Assembly: GCA_963575745.1 (NCBI GenBank)
Contig: CAUYUJ010018064.1
Coordinates: 169,960-215,521 of the forward strand
Source: Prorocentrum cordatum
Taxonomy: Eukaryota > Sar > Dinophyceae > Prorocentrales > Prorocentraceae
Direction of reading: 5' to 3'
Length of the DNA stretch: 45,562 nucleotides
The translations under genes were made by a program, and so were the position numbers. The notes beneath the pieces are model-generated. The model ran no database searches and was not told the DNA's origin. It was given only the letters and a program-made list of their open reading frames with translations. Of this stretch, positions 40,853 to 45,562 are shown one piece after another (the stretch's first letter is position 1; each line of letters starts with the position of its first letter).

Positions 40853-42928
40853 TCACCAACGCTGCGCCTCGAAGCTCCACGGAGGGCGCTCGGCAGGTCG
40901 CCCGCTCGAGCCCCACTCGACTTCACGCTGAGGAGGCGAGCCCTCAGGGGCATTGTCCGCAACTGCGGCATGATCAGAGGGCCACCACTGCGCGCCATCA
41001 GCGCCCCATTCGCTCGAGCTCCAGTCCCACCAGGACCAGCCCTGCCATCTCGTGGCGGGACTGCGCGCCTCCCATGCGCCGCTGCCGCTGGCGTCCCAGG
41101 ACCCAGCCGCCACTGCGGCACAAGAAGGGGTCGCATCGTCGCCGTTGGCAGCTTGCGGCGGTGGCGTGTTCCCAGCTCGCTCAGCCCCAGCGTCTCTCCC
41201 CGCAACTGCGGTTCCCATCTGGGGTCGGACGCCCTTCCCCGCAACTGCGGTGTCCGCGTAGCTGCCCTTCTTGCCGCCCTTCTTGCCGCCCTTCCTGCCG
41301 CCCTTCCTGCGTTCCAACCTCGCGGCGAGTCTTTCAGGTGACCTGCGGCACGTATTGTGCGTGAAAGCCACCAGAGGGAAGTGCGCTCCGTGCCTCGCCC
41401 TGCCGAAGGCGCCATGCCATATCTTGTCGTCGAGGTTGCCCTGCTTCACTCTGAAGGGATAGCGCACCCAATCGTCGCGTTCCCTGCGCGCCATCCTTTG
41501 CTCGAACTCCGCATCTGCGGTCAAGGATTCGCCAGATGGCGTCAGGAAGGCGCGCATCTTGTTTTCAACGGGCTCAGCCTTGGGCACGTAAGTCTGAAGC
41601 ATCTTCCCAGGGCCATTCGTGTAGTCGAAGACAGGGAAAGACGGATCATGCTGGGTCGTCAAGAATCCGCCCTCACGGTCGTGCAGAACACTCAGGCCAT
41701 GGTGAAGCTTGTACTGCCCAGGACAGTTTATGAACAAAATCGCCATGCTGTCTGCCCTGGGCTGGCCGCCTGCTGTCTTCCAGGGGGTCCACGCGGCGAC
41801 GTCCACAGTCAGGCCGCAATTGCGGCACCAGGACACAAGCTGGAACATGCACATGTTGAAGTCCCCCATGCAGACCTTCACGTCCCATTCCCTGACGTAG
41901 GCGACGAACCAGTTGTAGAACTCATGGAGCTTCGTGACGCCCCAGTCTTGGTTGGCCAAGCTGTGGTGGACGCGCACCGCCATGACGTTGAAGGAGCCCC
42001 CCAAATGGGGCACGGCCTGGTCCAGGTGGACGCGCACCACCATCGCCCTGGAGTACTTGTTGTGCAGCTTTGGCGCAGGAGCCTCCGCAACTGCGGACTG
42101 TTTCTTCTTCTTCTTCGTTTTGGACTTCTCCTGCTTGTGGAAGAGTCTCGCAAAGTCCACGTGTTCAATGTGGCCGCCACTGCGGTCCCTCATGCCAACA
42201 AGGAGGGTCCCTGATGGCTCGCCGCCCTTAACGCACAGGTAGGTGTATTGAGTCCGACTCCGAAACCTATCGTCCGCAACTGCGGCTGCACTGTCCCTCG
42301 CGTCGTGCTCCCCACTGAGTACCGCGCAGGTCTCGTCGTCGCACTCGCAGAGGGCGATGATCTGGGCAGGGTTCGCGCGGAGCTGCGCCCACTCGTCCGC
42401 GCGTTGCGTGGGTCTAGCTGCAGTCCCTCCGAAGTTGGCCACGTAGAAGCCGACCCGTCCCGCTTCGAACTCCGTTTTCTCCTCCCATGCGTCGACAAGA
42501 GCTCTTTGTTTTTCCGACAGATTGCTTGTCTCGATGATGGGCACCCGTTTCCAGGTTCTCCGCGACGACAACACTCTCGGCATGTAGGAGTCATGTGCTG
42601 CCGCAACTGCGGCTCCCGCACCTCCCCGGGACTCAGCCTCGTCAGCGGAGGCAGCCGAGGACGCGACGGTGCTGTCGCCATCTTGCGTCCGCTGGTCGTC
42701 GTCATCATCCGCAACTGCGGCTTCCTCGTCTTTGCCTCCCTCCTCCTCCTCAGCGTTGTGGATGAACACCGTTCTGGCGAATCGAAGTCCACGGTCCATA
42801 CTCCCTGAGGATGCGCTCGGGCGCGCGGGCGGCCACATGCTTGCGTCTTCGCGTGCGCCACCTCGAGCCACGGTGGCTACGGAAATGGATCGTGAATGGG
42901 CATGGGGTCGGATGGAGGGAGGAGACAA
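40853..42928 (-). CDS. Endonuclease/exonuclease/phosphatase (EEP)-like protein, 691 aa
   Basis: A single open frame of 691 codons. Landmarks in EEP order are VANFGG near residue 163, IIALCECDDE near 190 (Glu of the metal site), VRVHHSL near 318 and KVCMGDFNM near 351, where GDFN is the diagnostic motif; GAHFPLVAF later may stand for the final Asp-His region. The N-terminal ~115 residues are acidic and low complexity. The C-terminus is a Lys/Gly tract followed by a Trp-rich tail. EEP enzymes cut phosphodiester bonds and also occur as endonuclease parts of non-LTR retrotransposons, but no reverse transcriptase is seen. Family B motifs occur at many points, mostly read AVA in linkers and once as WCRNCGL just after GDFN. 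The start is the first in-frame candidate; an intron is possible. Activity unproven. Confidence 0.6.
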   Translation of the reverse strand: MSPPSIRPHAHSRSISVATVARGGAREDASMWPPARPSASSGSMDRGLRFARTVFIHNAEEEEGGKDEEAAVADDDDDQRTQDGDSTVASSAASADEAESRGGAGAAVAAAHDSYMPRVLSSRRTWKRVPIIETSNLSEKQRALVDAWEEKTEFEAGRVGFYVANFGGTAARPTQRADEWAQLRANPAQIIALCECDDETCAVLSGEHDARDSAAAVADDRFRSRTQYTYLCVKGGEPSGTLLVGMRDRSGGHIEHVDFARLFHKQEKSKTKKKKKQSAVAEAPAPKLHNKYSRAMVVRVHLDQAVPHLGGSFNVMAVRVHHSLANQDWGVTKLHEFYNWFVAYVREWDVKVCMGDFNMCMFQLVSWCRNCGLTVDVAAWTPWKTAGGQPRADSMAILFINCPGQYKLHHGLSVLHDREGGFLTTQHDPSFPVFDYTNGPGKMLQTYVPKAEPVENKMRAFLTPSGESLTADAEFEQRMARRERDDWVRYPFRVKQGNLDDKIWHGAFGRARHGAHFPLVAFTHNTCRRSPERLAARLERRKGGRKGGKKGGKKGSYADTAVAGKGVRPQMGTAVAGRDAGAERAGNTPPPQAANGDDATPSCAAVAAGSWDASGSGAWEARSPATRWQGWSWWDWSSSEWGADGAQWWPSDHAAVADNAPEGSPPQREVEWGSSGRPAERPPWSFEAQRW

Positions 42929-43165
42929 AGAGGATTCGAGGAGTGGCAGAAGGAGGGCGAGGACTCAAAGGAACCGAAAGAACAACAAATGGACTGGCGG
43001 AGAAGCAGAAGGAGGGCGACGATTGCAAGGGACTGTGAAAGGATTATTTTCACAGCAGCAGGAAGACCGCAACTGCGGTTTTGCCTCATCTCCTGCCCGC
43101 GCGGGAGCCGCTTGGAAAAACAACTTCCCTCTGGACTTCCTGTGGGTCCGCAACTGCGGCCTGCA

Positions 43166-45555
43166 TCACGCTAGGGCTGGGATTACCAGCGCCATTTGCC
43201 CTCCCAGGGTTCTCACTGTTTCCGAATGCACGAACTGCGACAGCGCCGAACGGTTCCCAGACGCCGCGTCGTTCGCGACTTTTTGCAGCCACCCAGCAAA
43301 CGTGAGCGGCCATTGCTCCTTGTGCTGCTTGCACATCTCCTCGTCCCAATGCGTCTTGAACCATGCCCACTCCCCCCTCTGCTCGTCTGAGAGGACGCCT
43401 TTTCCGCGAGCCAGGCGATCCAGAGCTGCCATCCTGTTTTTCTTGATCTTGAACTCCTCGGGATTCCACTGCGCTAGGGCGTGTTTGTTAGCCAAAGCCG
43501 TTTCCACCGCAACTGCGGCCTCCTTCTTTGCCCTCAAGGCGGCCTCGGCCTCTCGAATCTGCTTCTTGAGATCGTGCAACGCCTTCGTCCTGTCGTTCGC
43601 TTCCAGAGCCAGGCGCCGCTTTTTCGCCACCACTGCGGCTTCGTGGTCTCGCTGGGCAGTCAACGCTCGTAGGACCTCGTTGTCCTCCCGCGCCAGCTCT
43701 CTCAACCGCTTCTTTTGTTTGTGTTGTTGCTGTCGGCAATCCTGCGCTAGTTTCTCCATGCCCACTTGGCGCAGCATATCTTCCGCCTCGCGGAGCGTTT
43801 CTGCCAAGGACGTCGCCACTGCCACCTGCTCGGCCGCCTCTGCGTCGACCACGCAGCCCATGGATACCGAGGATCCTTGAGGCCCAGGTGCCGCAACTGC
43901 GGCATCGCACTGTTCCGCAAGAGCCTCGGCCCACGAGGCCTCCTCTTGCTCTTCGTCCTCCTCGTGCTCCTCGTGCACCTCCTCCTCCTCCTCCTCCCCG
44001 CCCTCCTCATCGCCCTCCTCGTGGCCTGGCTCCTGGCCTAGCGCTTCGTCGCCGAGCTTCTCCAACACGGAATCTGTGGCGTCGTGTTTCTCGTATTCGT
44101 TTATGAGACGCAGCACGTCATTGTAGGACCATTTCAAACGTTTCTGCTCGCATTCTTCCCTCACCTCCGCGACTGCGGTGCCCACTTTTGCTCGCAGCCC
44201 CCCTGCTTCCCAGAGTTCCGCCGCCTCTCGGCAAATCTCGAGATCTCCTGACTTGTCGAAGGGCGCTCGAATTCCCACTTTCAGGAAACCTTTCGCGGCG
44301 TCCAAGTGCAACTGCACATTCTCCAACACTGACAGCATCAAGTCGGCGCAATCGGAACGCCGCAACTGCGGCACGTGCTTCCCCAACGCCATTTGCTGCA
44401 CCAGCGCTTTGGTCTCGAGGGCAATGCACCGGCGCTTCACGTGCTGGTTCAAGTCCGTGTCCACGGGCTGCGCAACTGCGGTCGCCCCCCCGCCGTGAAT
44501 GATCAGCACGTAGCCGCGCTGCCAGGCGAGTCTCCGCACAGCGTCTGCTTTGTGCGGGGAATGGTCGTCGGCCATGAGGATGCGCCACTTTCCCCGCAAC
44601 TGCGGGTCGTCGGGCCAGGCCCGCAAGTGCCGCTGCAAGAATGTTACAACGTCGTCTGCGCGGTAGGACCCCTTCTCGGACGTCGCCGTGCTCACCCAAG
44701 ACGGATAGCCGCGACTGCGGGCATGTGCGGCCAAGCCCTCAGCGATGACAGATCCCCCCTTGAACATTAGCTCCGCCGGCGGTGGTCCGCAACTGCGGAT
44801 GTTCTCCGCGTCGCTCGACACCGTCAGGTTCGCTGTCCACCGAGCCCTGCTGTCGTCATGCGCCTCGACAAGCGGGACAATGCCACCCTTCACAGCCAAG
44901 GTCGGCTTCGAGGCCGACGACGACTCGTTGTGGTGAAAGGGCGACTGTCCCAGTTCAGGATGTGCGGGTCGTACCCCAGAAGCTCCTCTGCAGCTGCGCG
45001 GACCCTGGCCACGTTCAAGATCATAGTCTCAAAACGAGATTGGAGCAACATTTGGCACCTTGTACTTGCGGTTCGGCTTCTTCATGCTCAGGCCGTAGGA
45101 GCGCCGCCACTTCACCCACCACCGAGGCCGCAACTGCGGCACCATCGGTTTGCCTCCCCGCTTCATTGTCTCACGCAGTAGTCCGCGACGAGTTGCTTCG
45201 CCTTCGTAACCAGCAGGGATTGGGAGAACCTGGCCAACATCTTGGGCCTCTCCTCCGCAACTGCGGTTCGCCTGGCCACCGCCTTCCAGTCCACGGAGTA
45301 CCTCATGTGGGACCACCACTCGTACAGAGCGGCTTCCAGCCATGGAGCCTTGTTCGGGCGCCCTTGGTTGCCCCGCGCGCGGCGTCGGCCATGCACGCCC
45401 GCCGTGCCATGTCCACCTTGTGTGCGCCAGTTTTGAAACCACTTGGAGACGGCCTGGCGCTGCTGGACGACCCCCATGCCCTTCGGCCACGTGAACCGCT
45501 CGCAAAAAGACGCGATTGAATTCATGGCAGAACGCCCTCGCCCATCCAACCACAA
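43166..45555 (-). CDS. DDE-superfamily transposase, frame-broken
   Basis: The N-terminal piece (45555-45163) carries a DNA-binding-like region (QAVSKWFQNWRTQ, GRPNKAPWLEAAL). A second frame continues with RWWVKWRRSYGLSMKKPNRK, and a third covers the stretch ending LLGYDPHILNWD. The main frame (to 43166, 577 codons from its first candidate start) holds RILMADDHSPHK near residue 107 and the TxxxQPxD-like TAVAQPVDTDLN near 140, the second and third acidic positions of a DDE core. Three one-base frame changes (near 45175, 45060 and 44955) separate these parts, so the copy is decayed, contains undetected introns, or has sequencing errors. The C-terminal half is an acidic, coiled-coil-prone extension (EEEEEEVHEEHEEDEEQEE). 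Pogo/CENP-B-like or Tc1-like ancestry is the best guess. Confidence 0.6.
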
Positions 45556-45562
45556 CTGCGTG

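Larger units (their letters stand above)
40802..45562 (-). repeat. Family B: dispersed strand-locked 12-mer CCGCAACTGCGG (18 exact, ~9 near)
   Basis: Exact + strand starts: 40802, 40838, 40957, 41200, 41239, 42085, 42274, 42601, 42709, 43067, 43148, 43507, 43891, 44360, 44594, 44787, 45128 and 45255. Near copies: 41107, 41509, 41814, 42174, 43627, 44167, 44470, 44709 and about 45550. All exact copies have the same orientation, reading CCGCAGTTGCGG on the coding strand. They fall in both genes, between them and beyond the 3' end, and are read AVA, PQLR or R(S/N)CG according to frame. As RNA the site could form a 4-bp stem CCGC/GCGG with an AGUU loop. None was noticed left of 40.8 kb. Confidence 0.9.

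Noticed and set aside
42669-43880. 403-codon plus-strand frame opposite the minus-strand genes
   Set aside because: It is the shadow of the transposase and EEP genes; the minus frames carry the recognisable motifs.

Overview
The window looks like nuclear DNA of a dinoflagellate. It is GC-rich and dominated by minisatellites and purine or pyrimidine tracts. Its genes are broken by introns that usually split an AG|G site and often start with GC, or once GA, instead of GT. At 26329-26351, just upstream of a gene, lies a degenerate copy of the dinoflagellate trans-spliced leader (ending ATTTTGGCTCAAG), the mark of a retroposed processed mRNA. I cannot name the species. No rRNA, tRNA or CRISPR locus is visible.

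Layout. From 115 to about 33 kb every gene I can support is on the + strand: an unrecognised multi-exon gene (115-1.7 kb), a dual-specificity-phosphatase-like gene (7.7-8.8 kb), an ankyrin-repeat gene (10.1-13.2 kb), an isolated terminal exon (14.8-14.9 kb), a long six-exon gene (15.9-23.5 kb), a terminal exon (24.5-25.3 kb), a two-exon gene behind the spliced-leader relic (26.4-27.8 kb) and a short coiled-coil gene end (32.1-33.1 kb). From 40.8 kb to the right edge the genes are on the - strand: an endonuclease/exonuclease/phosphatase-like (EEP) protein and a frame-broken DDE transposase. The two arrays converge on a 33-40.8 kb repeat region holding a segmental duplication, a roughly 70-bp array and a 132-bp array.

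Repeats fill the space between and inside genes: GGGCCTCTTGG minisatellites at several loci, a 9-bp AAGAGCCCT array, a 47-bp array flanking an exon, tandem palindromes, 120-130-bp arrays inside one 1.86-kb intron, two MITE-like elements with terminal inverted repeats and target duplications, and an 82-bp element with perfect 20-bp inverted ends inside a gene.

The most unusual signal is two families of very short, strand-locked motifs written through the genes. Family A, CGGCGANAAGCCWG, occurs about 25 times between 7.7 and 27.9 kb. Family B, CCGCAACTGCGG (sense strand CCGCAGTTGCGG), has 18 exact and about 9 near copies between 40.8 and 45.6 kb. Each family keeps one orientation relative to its genes, is read in all three codon frames, and does not overlap the other's territory. 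Where a protein family gives a length ruler (ankyrin repeat, DDE core) the motif replaces rather than adds residues. I do not know what they do.
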